From the NCBI GenBank assembly GCA_024138025.1, contig JAMXBD010001376.1:62001-126000 (forward strand): 64,000 bases of DNA. The letters are read 5' to 3'. The first letter of the stretch is position 1. Every line of letters starts with the position of its first letter. The DNA is from Combretum micranthum. Taxonomy: Eukaryota; Streptophyta; Magnoliopsida; Myrtales; Combretaceae. The position numbers and the translations under genes are program-made. This document shows, piece after piece, positions 24,131 through 37,421 of the stretch. The notes beneath the pieces are model-generated. The model had not been told where the DNA came from and searched no databases. It saw nothing but the letters and a program-made list of their open reading frames with translations.

Positions 24131-27100
24131 TTACTTAATCCAGTTATGGGGTGATGAAACAATTCATAGAAGACAAAAGCAATCATAGTTTATTCTTTTG
24201 AGTCCATAAAAAAATTCACCATTTATAATTCTAACCACAATGCATTCACAAATAGAATAAAACACACTTGAAAAAAATAAAATATCACATCAAACTGTAA
24301 TTACACCGCATATGGTACAACATCCAACATAAATATATAGATGGAAATTTTTATCTATATCCCATGGTCGCGACAAGATCCTTAACAACGAGTATTATTG
24401 AACATGTATACCGATGGGCATTTATATAAATATACATACATATTTACATTTATTGTACATATCAAAATATATAATATAATTTTTTTTATGCAAGTTATTA
24501 AGTATGCATGTGTCCGTATGTATATTTTCCTTAAGGATAGTTTCCATTGAATAGGTTTCCCTTTTCTATTTTAATTTTGTTTCATTTCTCATTTTCATTT
24601 CGTAGGACTTCTAATATAAAGTCCTCTATTCATTATAATTAAATGAAGTAGGTCATAATTTCTATAATTATAAGTTAATAATACATCAAAATGAGTAAGA
24701 CAAAGGTAAGGAAATGCTTAGATATCTCATACAGGGTATTTCCTTTTAAAAAAAATTCTTAAAGAATTATATATATAAGTAAAAGAAAATAAATAAAAAG
24801 AAAGGATAATGTTTTGACATAAATTTTGCTAATGAACCTATCAATCACCCTTGCACAATTTACCACCTTGAATACCAAGTTTAACAAGATTTAATAATCA
24901 TGACATAAAATATTTAATATTTACTTTAAATTATTATTATTATTCCAGAAGAGTAGGAATATCTCGTAGCAGGAGAGAACTTCCACTTCACCTAAATAAG
25001 AATGCTAATAACTTACATTAGATAAATAAATAAACATATATATTAAAGGTTGGAAAAGTTTATATAGCAGAAGAAAATATTTATTAACTTTCTCTAGTTT
25101 TTTTTTTTTTTTTTAAAGTTGTAATGTTTCCATTTCAAAATAGAATCTTCCCTTGCTTTTCTTTATATATATATATACATATATTATATAGCAATACCTT
25201 GACCTTTTTCCTCATTACTAGTGAAACTATTACCAATGTTTTCAACATATATGATATACAGAAAGTGAAGCACATTCCATGCAAAGTTGTCGTTAGTGTC
25301 AAACTCAAAATACTTATTCCAACAAAAAAGTGAAATAGGCCCATTCTTCGTGAAGATATGAATATCGAATTCCCGTGTCTGCACACAACTCAAACATATT
25401 GATAAGCACATATACATACATATATATTAGTATGCCAATATAAAATAGGTAGCAAAACTTACAATATGAATTCAATCCGACACCAACAATGCATATATGT
25501 ATATATTTGAAAATAGCAAGAATTAGAACAACTAGAAATAGAAGGCAAATACACGAAGCTCACAAAACAACAAACAAATATAATAGTGGCTTAAGATATT
25601 TCAAATAATAATGTCAAATAGCAGAAGCATCATGTGAAACATATTCAAGAACCCACTCGCCTTGGTCGAGTCATGATTATTCAAAGTAATCCAATGGTAG
25701 CTCAGGGTCGTCAAGGAAGCCTATAACCATGAGAAGTGAAAAAGGAAAATTATTGTGGTTCATAAAACTCTTGACTAATCTATCTTAAGCCTTTTACTTC
25801 TAAACTTGACTTATCCTTAAAACTGTTGGGTTAATCTTTGATATCACTCTTATTACATTAGTATTTCACTCTTAAAAAGATGAAATTTTTATGAGGTTTC
25901 AATGCTGTGAGCATTTTCGTACGAATTTACATATATATAGGGGTTCATTTGACTTAAAATGAGGCGAGACCAAGTTAGAAACTCAAGGTGAAATGAAACA
26001 CTAAGAGAAGAAGAAGAAAAGGGATGTCAAAAGTTGAAGTTGTAGAACAAGTTTGTACTTTATACAAATCCATCATAATTGCTAAACTTACCAAATAGAC
26101 TGCTCAAATTCATGTCTCCATGGACCTCCAGCTGTGTTCAATGGGTTTAAGTATAGAAGAGATGCAATACGGATTGATACCACACAGTCGGGTAGTGAGG
26201 GTTGATTGAGTAAAACCGGTTGACCAAACATCCTGGTGATCGTTATATAGAATGGAGAAGTAATGGGGAAGGGGACAAGGTTTGAATTCCTAGGATAGCT
26301 TTAGACGTTACAGTTGCTAAAAAGCACTCCAGGCAAAAGTAGCATAATTTTATGCTAAATGGATAAATAGGAAGGAAAGTTTAAAAGATGCTTTCCTAAG
26401 CTAATGTTTTAACTGGTTGGTATCTAGGAGTAGAAAGGGACAAATCAGATATGTTTACCCTAGCAAATCAGTTTTGTCCTATTGTAATTTTTTTTTTAAC
26501 CATTTGTCCTATTGTAATTAATGCATTTTTTATTTAAATTTAGTTTATTTATTACTTAAAATTTTGTATAGGATTAGAAATTTTATCCTCACATATAATT
26601 CAACAATTATGAATATTGTTAATTTATTAATTGTATTAATTTAAATTTTTAGGGTTTAACAGCATTAGTTAGAAGTGTTTCTACAAAATATCTTTAAGCA
26701 TCTCAATGCCTTGTCAAAAGTAGCATTAAGTTTATTTCTAGAATCAAAACCTTCTACGAAACCAATGTTATCAAACTCAGATCGGTTTGACTTAGTTCAA
26801 TTAGAATCAGTCATAAAAGCAGGCCGATATATGCATTCGGCTCAGATTTACATCAATCAGATTAATTAGGCCAAAAAAACTTGAATTTTAAATATATATT
26901 CATCCTATATTAAAAATTTATAAAATATAATCATTAGATTGTGCTTTCTTCTCTTTTTTATGGTATATTATATACCCTGTGTAGATTTAATAGTTAATTG
27001 ATGGGTTTGAATCAAATATAGATGTAATTGAGCGACATCACATATATATATATATATATTTCAAAATTAAAAATTTCCTTATATTTTTACTTTTCATTAA

Positions 27101-27423
27101 CCATGGTTAAATTGAGTTCAACCTCTCAACTCCTGACCTCCTAACATATTCTAGTCAAAACCCTAGTCCAGTTTTAACAGCACTGTGCTTAACTGTAGAT
27201 AAATATTGAAACCTTAATGAGCTCTTTCGTTGTGTTAGTCAAATTTACGTGATAGTTTTTCTTAGAGTTAGAACCTAATCTTCATTGCTCTTCTTCTTGC
27301 AATAAGAGCCTCGACTATGCCAACTTGAGTCTAGCTAATTTCTTGGCAATCTGGATCAAATTTATGATTTTAATTTCCATCATCACTCCATCATTTTAAA
27401 AAAGATTCATCTTAAATTTTGTT
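24131..27423. other. AT-rich intergenic DNA, nothing recognised
   Basis: No credible gene. The short open frames are low-complexity and fall in several frames at once. There are poly-T/poly-A tracts (25101-25115, 26489-26499) and TA-rich runs (near 25166, 27041-27058). The segment 27260-27400 resembles 33030-33180, suggesting old retroelement sequence on this side of the gypsy relic. Confidence 0.4.
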
Positions 27424-28258
27424 TTGTCTTGGAAGTGTGATGAGAATAAGAAAAGTTTTTGGGAAATAAACTCATCAACTGCTTTCCTTAATAATTTGTT
27501 CCCAATTTACATTTATCGGATTCGTGGTAAGAAGCATAATATTCTACTCCTTCTTAAAAGTATAGGCATTCCAAAATTCATAGTATATATAACACTCTTT
27601 GATCACATAACCATAGTCTTTATAGCAAATTATTGGTAGAATTTATCTCTATAACATCACACTCCACCATATATTCATATTGTCCCATTTTAAACGATAT
27701 TTAACCTTCCCACTAACTTTATATGGATATTTTCTCACCAAACCAATGTAAAGATGCAGTATAGCTTTCATCCTCATACTATGGACATAAGCATTAGAGA
27801 CAAGATTAGTGGAGCTACCTTTATCAATAATAGTAAAACAAGATTTTCCCTTCAATATAAATTAAAATAAATTTTCTCTTTACTCATTCTATCCTAAAAT
27901 ATTAATGCTTAATCCTCATTGAACCACTTATGCCATGACCTCACTCTATACTCCTCTAGTATCATCCTTTTAAACATCTTATTCCTGAATTCTAACCTTT
28001 ACATCCTTTATCTTCCCCTCTTTGCTCTCACTTTCTGACTTCGAAGATTTTCTTTATAGGACCATTACTCATTTGTTTAGACATTGTAAGGTGAGATGTT
28101 TGAATACTTAGTACTCAAAACACTTGATTTTATTAACCATTTTCTCTGCGGTTGCTTTTAATCATTCTTCCACACATGATAGATAATAGGTTTACTATTG
28201 TCAACCTTCTCTTAGCTTCTAAGCTCCTTCTTCTCAAGCTTTATATCCTTAGACCTAT
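27424..28258 (-). pseudogene. gag zinc knuckle and protease of a decayed gypsy element
   Basis: On the minus strand the order is linker, zinc knuckle, then protease. The knuckle region (about 28115-28080) keeps KCFEY, then H and QC at the spacing of a CX2CX4HX4C finger, but with a lost Cys and a stop. It is followed by VMVL and a serine/glutamate stretch usual after such knuckles. The protease part (27855-27649) reads MKGKSCFTIIDKGSSTNLVS, matching the usual IIDGGSCTNVAS active site with Gly replaced by Lys after the catalytic Asp. A solo LTR (28264-31952) separates this from its gag N-terminal half at 31958-32640. It is not functional. Confidence 0.7.
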
Positions 28259-29939
28259 CCTTTTATCACGCTCTAAAGGTACCCTAGTAGTAATACACAA
28301 GATACGCTTGAATACTATTACTAGTTTACCTTCTAAGAATGACATATTTTCAATAAACAGGATCTTTTAGTTGCTTTGATAAGAAGGACAAGTATATATA
28401 AAGACATAAATTAGTAAATAACGGTCGTCCAAAGTTTGAGAATAATAATAACATTACAGACCAAAACTTTTCTATGAAATCCTCCAAATACATAACTAAA
28501 GTTTCTAATGCTAAATACTTGTAAGTAGAAATAGAAATATAAATTTTAACCCGAACTACTCCTTAAGCTTTCAGCTTCTAAATTCATACCGAGACCATGC
28601 TCTTTGAAGTAATGAGCCAAGGTCGCAATGTAAACCTGAAAGGACTGTTGGAGTGCGAGCTAAACCACGACTCAGTGAATAATCAGAACTTACCACATAT
28701 CAAACAAGTTTATAACAATCATATGAAATGCATCAATCAAGCATATGTACAAATACAAGCTTGGATAACCCGGAATCCAAACAGGATGAAGATTTACGTC
28801 CTCTCATCAGGTTGAAGGATCACAATCTGTGGCCCACCTACCCAGAGGATACTAAGTAAACAAGAGAAACGGCAATACTTACTTTAGTTATCTCTTTTAA
28901 TTCAATATATCTTTACTGTTCACTTCCTATTTTCTGTCTTAGAATCCACCATAAAGTGTTAGTCATTTCAAGCAATACCGTAAGTAGCTTCCTTCGTTTA
29001 CCATTTAGTTCCTATGGTACCAACAAAACAAAGATAACCTTGGTATGACTAATAGCCTCTAGCCTAGACATATCAAGCATTATCAAAGATCTGAAATGCT
29101 AACACGAGTAGGCTACCACGCCTTTAGTTATGCAAGTTATGCAATGCATATTCGTTTTATTTAGAGAACCAATAGTCATTAATCAGATTTAAGATAACCA
29201 TCCAATTTTTAGACAAGTAGCTTGCTATTTAGGCAATCAATTCATACAATATATATTATTATCACTGTTAATAAAGTAGCTTAGCAATCCACAGATCATA
29301 AATCATACAATTTCCCCATAACCCATACAACAAAATTTGATTATTATCTTTCATTTAGATTCAGCTAAGCTATAAGCACAAACAGTGTAATAAGACTGAG
29401 TTACTTACCTGCTCATGTTAGCTAGTTGTAATAATTATCAGGAAAATCCTCTCAAGTACCAAGATTACCTATTAAGATGATTAATATATTTATCAATATC
29501 ACATAAACTATATGATTAAACTCTTATGAGTATCTAAGTATCCTATATTGGTATCTGGTTTCACCTATATACTTGTATTGGTCCTTTTAATAGTCTTATG
29601 ATAACAAATTATTTTTTCGTATTGAGTTTCGTCTTGTTTCTCTTGATCTTATTTGATATTAAATATTTTTATTTAGGTAATCATAGAATTCATTCTCAAT
29701 TAAATTGTTATTATCACTTTCAGACCGTTCTTTAATTACTATTTTATAATAACTAATATTTATTTTCTATCATTTAGTTTTATCGTGTTCCTCTTATTCT
29801 ACTTTATGTAGTTATTTTGTTATTTTTGGAAATCAAATTGTTTAAAATTTTAACTTATTAAATTTTTCGTTCTTATGTATATATAGATATATATATATTG
29901 TCTTTATAAAACTAGTATTTAATAATTGTCATAATTTTA

Positions 29940-30350
29940 TTTTATTTTTTTGTAGAAATATATTAATAGTAGTAATAATGATATCAATAATAATATTAAT
30001 ATTATTAACTTCACAATATTAATAATAATATTAATATTGTTCTTAATGACAAAATCACAATATTAATCATAATGATAATAATAGTAATAATAACCATATA
30101 AATATTAACAATAATAATAATAATAATAACATTAATAATAATGGATTCAACAATAGTAGTAACATTAATACTAATAATATTATTAGATTATGAATACTAA
30201 TATTCAAAATAGCAATATTATTAATAGTAATAATCTTAATAATAATATTAATAATACATAATATGAAAATAGTATTAATATTCATATTTACAATAATAGT
30301 ACTAATATAACTACTACGACAACAAAAACAATAATAATAATAATAAAATC
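29940..30350. repeat. AAT/ATT-rich low-complexity block
   Basis: About 400 bp consist almost entirely of AAT, ATT and ACA-type triplets (for example AATAATAATAATAATAATAAC near 30110), with almost no G or C. It lies inside the solo LTR 28264-31952 and is a decayed trinucleotide microsatellite. Confidence 0.8.
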
Positions 30351-30409
30351 TAGAATGAGAAAATTAATTTAAGAAAACATTATTTTTATTATTATTTTAT
30401 TTATATTTT

Positions 30410-30530
30410 TTTCCTCCCAGTGTACACGGCCTAGTGCACGGCTGTGTTGAACTGGAAAACATAATCTAAGAGAAACACGGGAAGTACACGACCCCGTGCA
30501 CCATCTGTGCTCATCTGGAAATTTTCACTA
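30410..30530. repeat. Short CACGG/CCGTG palindromic cluster in an LTR
   Basis: Within 120 bp are GTACACGGCC, GTGCACGGC, AACACGGG and ACACGACCCCGTGCACC, forming several overlapping short inverted repeats. The cluster is much richer in CG than its surroundings. Similar clusters lie at 10430-10640, 34410-34640, 52590-53070 and 61750-61930. Confidence 0.6.
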
Positions 30531-30619
30531 TTCATCTTCTTCTTCGTGGCGGATGATCTGATTTTCATGCTTTTTCATGTTCAAATTGATTCTAATGTGT
30601 TCCTAAGTGTTTATACATA

Positions 30620-30643
30620 ATATATATATATATATATATATAT
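30620..30643. repeat. TA microsatellite
   Basis: About twelve TA units in a row lie within the solo LTR 28264-31952. Confidence 0.9.
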
Positions 30644-31957
30644 CGACTTACAATACAACAACATATACATAATCCTTGATTTTTGAAATCAAAGAGTGCA
30701 ACTTAGGGTTTGCGAAATTTACCTTATGAAGCTTGTTTGATGTAATTCGAAGCTTGTTTCTGGTTGGGTTATGATCCTATGATTATGAAAAGCCAGTTTA
30801 AAACATTGTTTTTAACAAATAACAAGCCAAAACGAATCAACTCACCTCGTCTTTCTTCTTAAGCTTTAAAGTTTGCTTTAATGAAGTTTGATATTTGTTT
30901 GAGTTGGTTTGGAGTGGTTGTTGAGTGATTCTCGTTGGCTGGCTTAGGGAGAGTTTGTTCAGATGTTTTGTGGTCGGTTTGGTGTGTATAAATGAGTTTG
31001 TTTCCTTGCATATTATGAGTTATATACACATATATAACAGAAGGTGAAGAATACAATTTATATTCAAGATTTGCTTTAGATTTTTGTTCATTTGTGCACT
31101 ATTTCATCAAGTTGTTTTAGCTGCTGCATTTAATGAAGAAGTTGAGGTGGCAACATTTGATTAGTTTATGAGTTGAATTTGTTGACTTTTTTGTAGAAAA
31201 TTTGGAGAATTATCCATGCATTTCAGCTCCCATTCTTCAAGGAAATCTAAACCTTACATTTTGGTGCAAATTGGCACCGATCATGCATGTATATATAATA
31301 GCATTAATTAGATAATAATTATCTAAATTTTGGGGTAGTTTATTAATTTAATCGGGTATGATTATGCCAATTATTCAAGAGTTTTATTTTCAAGAATTTA
31401 TTTAGAGTTCTACAAATTTTCTAGATTGTTATTAAGTTTATATTTAGGTTTTAAGTTTATGCAATTAATTATTTTTAGAATTTTATCTCTCGCGATTAAG
31501 GTTGTCAAAACTTAATAGGTCAATTTTTATTTTAGGCTCTAATAGCTTAAGAATATTCTAACTAAAATGATAGTGTGATCCAAATATCTATTTGGAGTTT
31601 AGTTTATTAGTTATACATCTGTTTATATTTTCATTATGTATTTATAACCCTAACTGTTTATCTTTAGGTTATCGTTTCCTAACTATAAGTATAATTTGTT
31701 ATTTACTCATTATGTCTCTCAATATCTTTACCAAGTTATCTAGTTATCTTAAGTTTTCGATACATACTATGAGATCTTATTCGTAGTGTTTAATACTATC
31801 TAGGAATCTTTGATTTAGGGTTAAAATATATGTATAGGTTCATTACTACTCATAGTTACAGTCTCAAGTCTTTCTTGAGTTCAATAGTAACCATTTATTT
31901 TCTATCTATTTATATTTGTATGGCAAGTTTCAGGGTTTAAAAATTTGGGTTACCTTT

Positions 31958-32640
31958 AATTATATCTTGAGTTATCATCTCAAGATACGAAATCTTGTTT
32001 TTGATATCAATTAAGGTCAAAAAAGTTTTTATTCAGGCTTTTAGATCCTAATCTGGCTAAATTCAGCTCATTGATCTATTTTTGGGTTTTTATTAAGTTC
32101 TAGGTTTACTAGCTATTTCATATGTGAAAATTTATCAGGTTTACATCTTCTAATGTTAATTTTTTTATTTATAAGTAGAACCCAAGTGATTTGCTTTTAT
32201 CTTTCAAATTCAAGTGCCAATGTAAGCACATGATTTATAGTCTCATAAGATTGTAATTCCAACACATATGCAATTTCGTACTACCTGTAGAATCTCCTTA
32301 TTGTTTTTCCTTTGGCTTATTCATTTTATATTGAATAAACGAGGCTCGTACTCTTACACACAATCATTAAAACGTCCCCCATTTTCTTAATGATTGTAGT
32401 CTCATGAATAATTCCTACTTGTAGTATTGATGTACAAATCACTTCCTTAACACTTTCTTTGCCATGGCCCATGTTATCACTTCTACTTCGTCATCTTCTC
32501 TTCTTTGAACCTTCATATTCTTCCACCACAAAGACATATAACTTGTAAATTCCAAAGCAACTAATTTTGTATACTCATTATACTTGAACTCTACATAAGT
32601 ATTTCTATTATTATTCATATTCACCCAATAACTCCCAACA
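31958..32640 (-). pseudogene. gag N-terminal half of the decayed gypsy element
   Basis: On the minus strand, 32624-32439 reads a gag core with LVALEFTSYMSLWWKNMKVQ, the LVA-x-LxGYAxxWW signature of the Retrotrans_gag domain. It continues through in-frame stops into FVHQYYK and LFMRLQSLR (about 32440-32380). Then comes LELQSYETINHVLTLALEFE (about 32270-32210), the usual end of the domain. The frame then runs into the solo LTR at 31952 and resumes as the zinc-knuckle segment at 28258. Several stops are present. The length and motifs fit a chromovirus or non-Athila gypsy gag. The exact lineage is unclear. Confidence 0.75.
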
Positions 32641-35300
32641 TATCACAATATGTAAGGTTACGTAAGTATTTCTATTTTACACATGAATGGTTATAGACAT
32701 GGGATAATTGTTTTAAAAGCAAAATAATAGAAAAAGAAATAAACATCTATAAAGAAATAAAACATATACATCATTAATTCATTTGTCTTTATATAATTCT
32801 CTTTTTTTTTTATCCCAAATATTTAGAATAATGTCCGATTCATATTGAGATTTGCTTGTGTAGATAGAAACTTTTAATGCACTAATGAAAAGCTCTACTG
32901 GTGAGATGTCTTTATACATAACATCTTGCTAAAAGTAGCCCTTACTTTCTTTCCAGATCAAAACATTCTATTGAACTCTAATGAAGAGTAGAACCTCTAA
33001 AAGTTCTTCCAGTCATGTAACTTGAATCTATGTAAAAGGCTCTTGCTAAAGCAAAATTTGATCTTTATTTAGCTTTTCTCTATAATTAAAACCACAATTA
33101 TGCCCACTTGAGTCTAGCTTCTTCCTCGGGCTTTTGAAATTAAATTTTGACTTCTAATTCTCATCATTTTTTACAATTGTAAATGAAAAATTGGTGATTA
33201 ACTAGAGATGATTGATGTGATGAGATGATTGAATATGTTGTTGTGATTTGATCTAGATATTGTTAACATGTTTGAATATTAGTTTCATACATTGCTTGTA
33301 TTGGACTAATAATCACTTGTGATTTGATAAAACTTGATATACATGACAAAAAATATTGCATTAATTAAAAATCATCTTTATTACACAATACTTAAAAGGC
33401 TATTGTCTATAGCAATCTTGTATAACCATTTATAGACCAAAAGACCTAGAGATAAGAGTTCATCCTTCCACTTTAGGGGCGGTATAATAGCCAAGAGAGC
33501 ATCTTTTCACTTGCCCCAAACACAAATGATGTAATCAAATCCTCAATTCAAGATTAGGCCGTCTCAATTGGTTTGGAGGGGAGGTAGGTGTTTGCATTGA
33601 ATATAGCATCCCGTACACTAGCATATGGATGATAGCTTTGACTAAAATTGCCATGACCTATTATAATTTTGTAGTTTGACAAGACTTTATGGACCTACAT
33701 GTATTTTTTGAACAACTATTGTATCATAGACTCTTTGTTTTCTTTTAAGAGTTAATAATTTTCCTTAGTTATGTATTGTAATAGTTTTATTGTAGCTAAC
33801 CATTTTAGGCCTATTATGAGCAAAGATTAGGAAAATAATGGAAGTGTTCTTATTCTTAAGGTATTCATAACAAGTTGTAATGACTACAATGGCCCTACAA
33901 GATGTGACATTGGGGTATATAGTTAGCTAGTATGGCTTGCCAAAAAATCATGATATATATCATTTGTACAAGCAAAGGCACATATGGTACAAATTGAGTC
34001 ACCAACCTAAAGATAAGGGGTGATTATACCATAAGTTTTATATTGGCTACCATAAACTCACATGCAATGTTGTATGACATATGGTTAAGAACTTGTTTAA
34101 ACTTATTTATATATATATACATATATATATATTAATAAAAGTGTGTACAATTCTTTTCTCACTTAGTGCAGTAAGTGCTCATGCTTAACATGTTGTAAAT
34201 CATACCATAAAAGCATGAGATGGGCTAGCCATATCCAGGAATGAGAATTACCCTATATAAGGTTGAAGGTGCAACAAACTTGTGGTCATGATAGAAGGTA
34301 TATAGAATTATAGATTCTTCTTTTAGTAATTTAGATAAAAATAAATAAAAGTATACATACTTCTTGTTTCATGAAAAAAATGGAAATATGGCAAAAATAA
34401 TGTTTTTTTTTTCAGAAGTACACAACCAATACATGACTTCGTGTTCCTGGTTGTGTAACTATCTATGGTTAAATAATGTTTTTCTAGAAAAAACACGACT
34501 GATAAACAAGCCCAGATATCAAGTTTTATTTTTCTCTATGCTTTCAATGAGAAAGGAACTTGAAATGAGAACAGCATATACATGACCTCATGTTCTTAGT
34601 CGTGTTCTCCTCGGTGGTTTTAAAAAATATGCCTAGAAAGGAACACAAGAAGACCACAAGATCATGTATCTCCCTATGTATCCCTAGGTACGCTCTATGT
34701 ATTTTCTGTATACCTCCCTAAGGACCTTTTTATAACTTGTTTTATTTGCCTAAGTGGTACATGGACCTTATAACACTCTAAAAATCATCTTTTTCTTGCC
34801 AAAAAATGACTAAGGACCCTTAACCCTTCTCTTTAGGGATTAGGGATAGAACGATTTCCACATACATGTATACCATGATTGTTGCTTATGCTTGTTTAGG
34901 GTAGAAACTTAAATGGACTAAATAACTATATAGCTTAATTATGTGTATGATGCTTGTGCATGGTTGCTATGTGAAGAGTATCCATACTTTTATTATAGTA
35001 ACCCAATGATCCATATGTGGTAATGTCCGGGAGTAGAGTTGTGCATGGAAATGATCTAGGTAGATCTAGGTGTTTTAGTTTTAAGAATATTAGGGACTAC
35101 CCAACATAAGATATATTACTATATTTACTAGTGGTGAGATACTAAGTTATTCCTATACTGATTGCACAGCTTAAATCAAAGGTAATAAAACATTGGTTGT
35201 TGCATTAGTATTAAGTCTGTGTGTGAATATATGCTTGCCAATTCATGTGTTTGTGCTTATGGTATATTGTATTGGGCTATGGTTCACTTTTTTTTTTTTT
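32641..35300. other. AT-rich repeat-derived DNA, no gene seen
   Basis: No open frame here resembles a protein. The segment 33030-33180 is similar to 27260-27400. Between 34410 and 34700 CACGAC, GTCGTG and GTGTTC words recur, as in LTR palindromic clusters elsewhere in the window. A TA-rich run lies at about 34108-34133. The region is probably several eroded LTRs whose boundaries I could not define. Confidence 0.4.
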
Positions 35301-36312
35301 AATTTTAAGATATAGGTGACAAACATATAGACAATTATATAGCGAGGTGCTTATCTTTGCTAGTGATGTGCCCTAGGCCATATGGATTCTTTATCATTTG
35401 TATGTTTGTTATCAAGTCATTTTAATTATCAAAGTTATTTTTGGCCTATTTACTTTGGTAATGTTATTCCTTGAATATTTAGTTATACCTTATGTCGTTA
35501 AAGTATGTGACTTTAATAGTAGAACCATAAGCTGAATTATAACTTTATTCTAAATTATCCCTAGTCACTCATTATGTGGAATGATAATGAATTAAGACTA
35601 GTATGATTGCTATATGATGATCAAGTTTTACTGATCATGGATATGGGATATCAATTCAGTACATAGATACAAACAGGAGTGTATTGTATTGGATTGACCA
35701 ACTATAAGAATACTATATGGATCAATGCAATAAGTATTCTTTTTTACAATGTTGTTTTAGTCCTTTGACCTAATGGCACCATGGATTCCTATATAGCAGT
35801 TTTCATGTTTTGATTCATCTCTTCATCATCATTAATCGGATGATTGCAAGAATAAACTTGGGCATGCAATATGTTATATAGAGGAATGTGAGTGTTAGTG
35901 AAGGGATTTGTTCATCTCATTAATTTGAGAGAGATATCAATCAGGCCCCTTGATGAGTAAGACTGAGAAATGCATGGCCATGCTCGAATGAATTGATAAA
36001 GAGTTATCAATATCATTTGTTTAAGTCAGTCAAACTCTAGATTCAAGAAATAAGTAATTAGACAATATAATAGTGTTTTGATCCACACCTTATGTTTGAT
36101 TATAAGATATCGTGTAACAAAAGGACTGAATGACTAACTGTTAGTAGGTAAAGTCGGATCATCGATCTTCACTAAAATTGGGTAGACATAATGTCTTGCT
36201 AGAGACCAATTATGTCTTGTAGTCCTAAAAATGTTTAAGAGCTACTACCAATTTTATGTGAACCTACAGGGTCACACATAAAGAATGAATAAGATGGATC
36301 TTTGATAATCGT
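35301..36312 (+). other. Probable 3' non-coding region of a Ty1/copia element
   Basis: No gene. The wording just before the LTR (GAACCTACAGGGTCACACAT near 36261, and a GTCTTGCTAGAGACC phrase near 36194) is characteristic of the long untranslated stretch between copia pol and the 3' LTR in many plants. The upstream pol is not recognisable in the window. Confidence 0.4.
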
Positions 36313-36863
36313 ATTGGGAATTAATTAATTATTTATTTGTCGATTTTAATTAGATTAAAATTAACAAATAAATAAATTAACATAATAAGGATATATATGT
36401 CTTTCTACATAAACCCTAATTTGTTCAGGGTAATTTGAAAAGACATAACCCTTACATATATCAGGGTAATTTGAAAAGACATAACCCTTATATATATCAG
36501 GGTAATATGAAGGGACATAACCCTTCTATATATATTCTCTTTCTAAGTTAATTTTGATCATCTGATGCTGGCCGTCATTGAGAAAGAAAATTCGTAACCT
36601 AGAAAGAGAGTGTGAAGGATTCCCAAAGGTCGAAATTTCTCGACGTGCTAGCACACACGAAGATCCAATTCATTCGCGTGGATACCGGTAGAGGGAGTTG
36701 GTGTAATCTGCATCTCCTTGATCCCATCATCAAAAGAAAAAGGTACACGATTCCCTTTTCTTTCTGATTTAATTGGAACGCTTGGATCCGATTGGGAATT
36801 TAAAAAAAAAAAAAAAACGATTTTTCGCTGCACGATTCAGATTTGGATCGTAAATTCCCAACA
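36313..36863 (+). mobile_element. Ty1/copia-type LTR (about 550 bp)
   Basis: It begins ATTGGGAATTAATTAATT and ends GTAAATTCCCAACA, so the ends form the inverted repeat TTGGGAATT/AATTCCCAA typical of copia LTRs that start TGTTGGGA. The 5' TG seems lost. Flanks are ATCGT (36308-36312) and ATCTT (36864-36868), one mismatch. It is either a solo LTR or the 3' LTR of the element to its left. It includes a 36-bp triplicate and a poly-A tract near 36803-36818. Confidence 0.65.
36426..36533 (+). repeat. Three tandem 36-bp units inside the copia LTR
   Basis: Units start at 36426, 36462 and 36498, each beginning CAGGGTAAT and containing GACATAACCCTT. AGGGTAA and TAACCCT are nearly complementary, so each unit can form a short hairpin. 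The first two units are almost identical and the third has a few changes. Confidence 0.9.
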
Positions 36864-37421
36864 ATCTTATGGTTAGTAGACTGAGAATATCATTAGCATT
36901 GAAGACCCTCCAAATGATGAATAGAAACATGTAAAGATTAATGAAAAACAAAGTAGCTAATTTGAAGGATACTAAGTGTCTAATATTTACTATAGAATAT
37001 CTCTTAGTAAACTCTTAAAGGTCATGAAAGGATATCATTGTGGTTGTTTGTGATTACAACCATGTAAGCGAATAGTATTTAGAATCATTAATGCATGAGC
37101 GAATCCAGATTTTTTATTATGTTTATTGTGAAAATTAGCAAGTTTTAGTCTTATCGTGTTCATATCTCTTATGGGCATGTGGCGGCATGTAAACGCCCAC
37201 GTTATATAAATGCCAAATTACATTTCTAGTGCATATCATTGTTCATACTTACATCTTTTTAATAAAAACCGAAAGCTATGCAATAATTTTCTTTATTGCA
37301 TCAATGAAAACCTCAAAAACCCAGATCAGAAAATATTGGCTACGACTATTGCAACAAATTGTAATCCAAAGATCTTTTAACGGAAAAAAAAAAAAAGGAA
37401 GGGGGAAAAATCTTATGAATT

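Larger units (their letters stand above)
28264..31952 (-). mobile_element. Solo LTR (3,689 bp) inserted in the gag of a gypsy relic
   Basis: The plus-strand left end TATCACGCTC, then GGTACCCTAGTAG, matches the left end of the LTR at 54867. The interiors also match (for example the ACAAGCTTGGATA segment near 28758 and 55378). The left end resembles the right ends of the 11722-15441 family read in reverse. The right end is AATTTGGGTTA. The flanks are CCTTT at 28259-28263 and 31953-31957, an exact 5-bp duplication. Terminal TG/CA have become TA. The two gag halves of a gypsy pseudogene lie on either side, which supports the boundaries. An AAT-rich low-complexity block and a TA microsatellite lie inside. 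Confidence 0.75.

Noticed and set aside
30067..30285. 72-codon frame of Ile, Asn and Leu repeats
   Set aside because: It is the translation of the AAT microsatellite on the minus strand.
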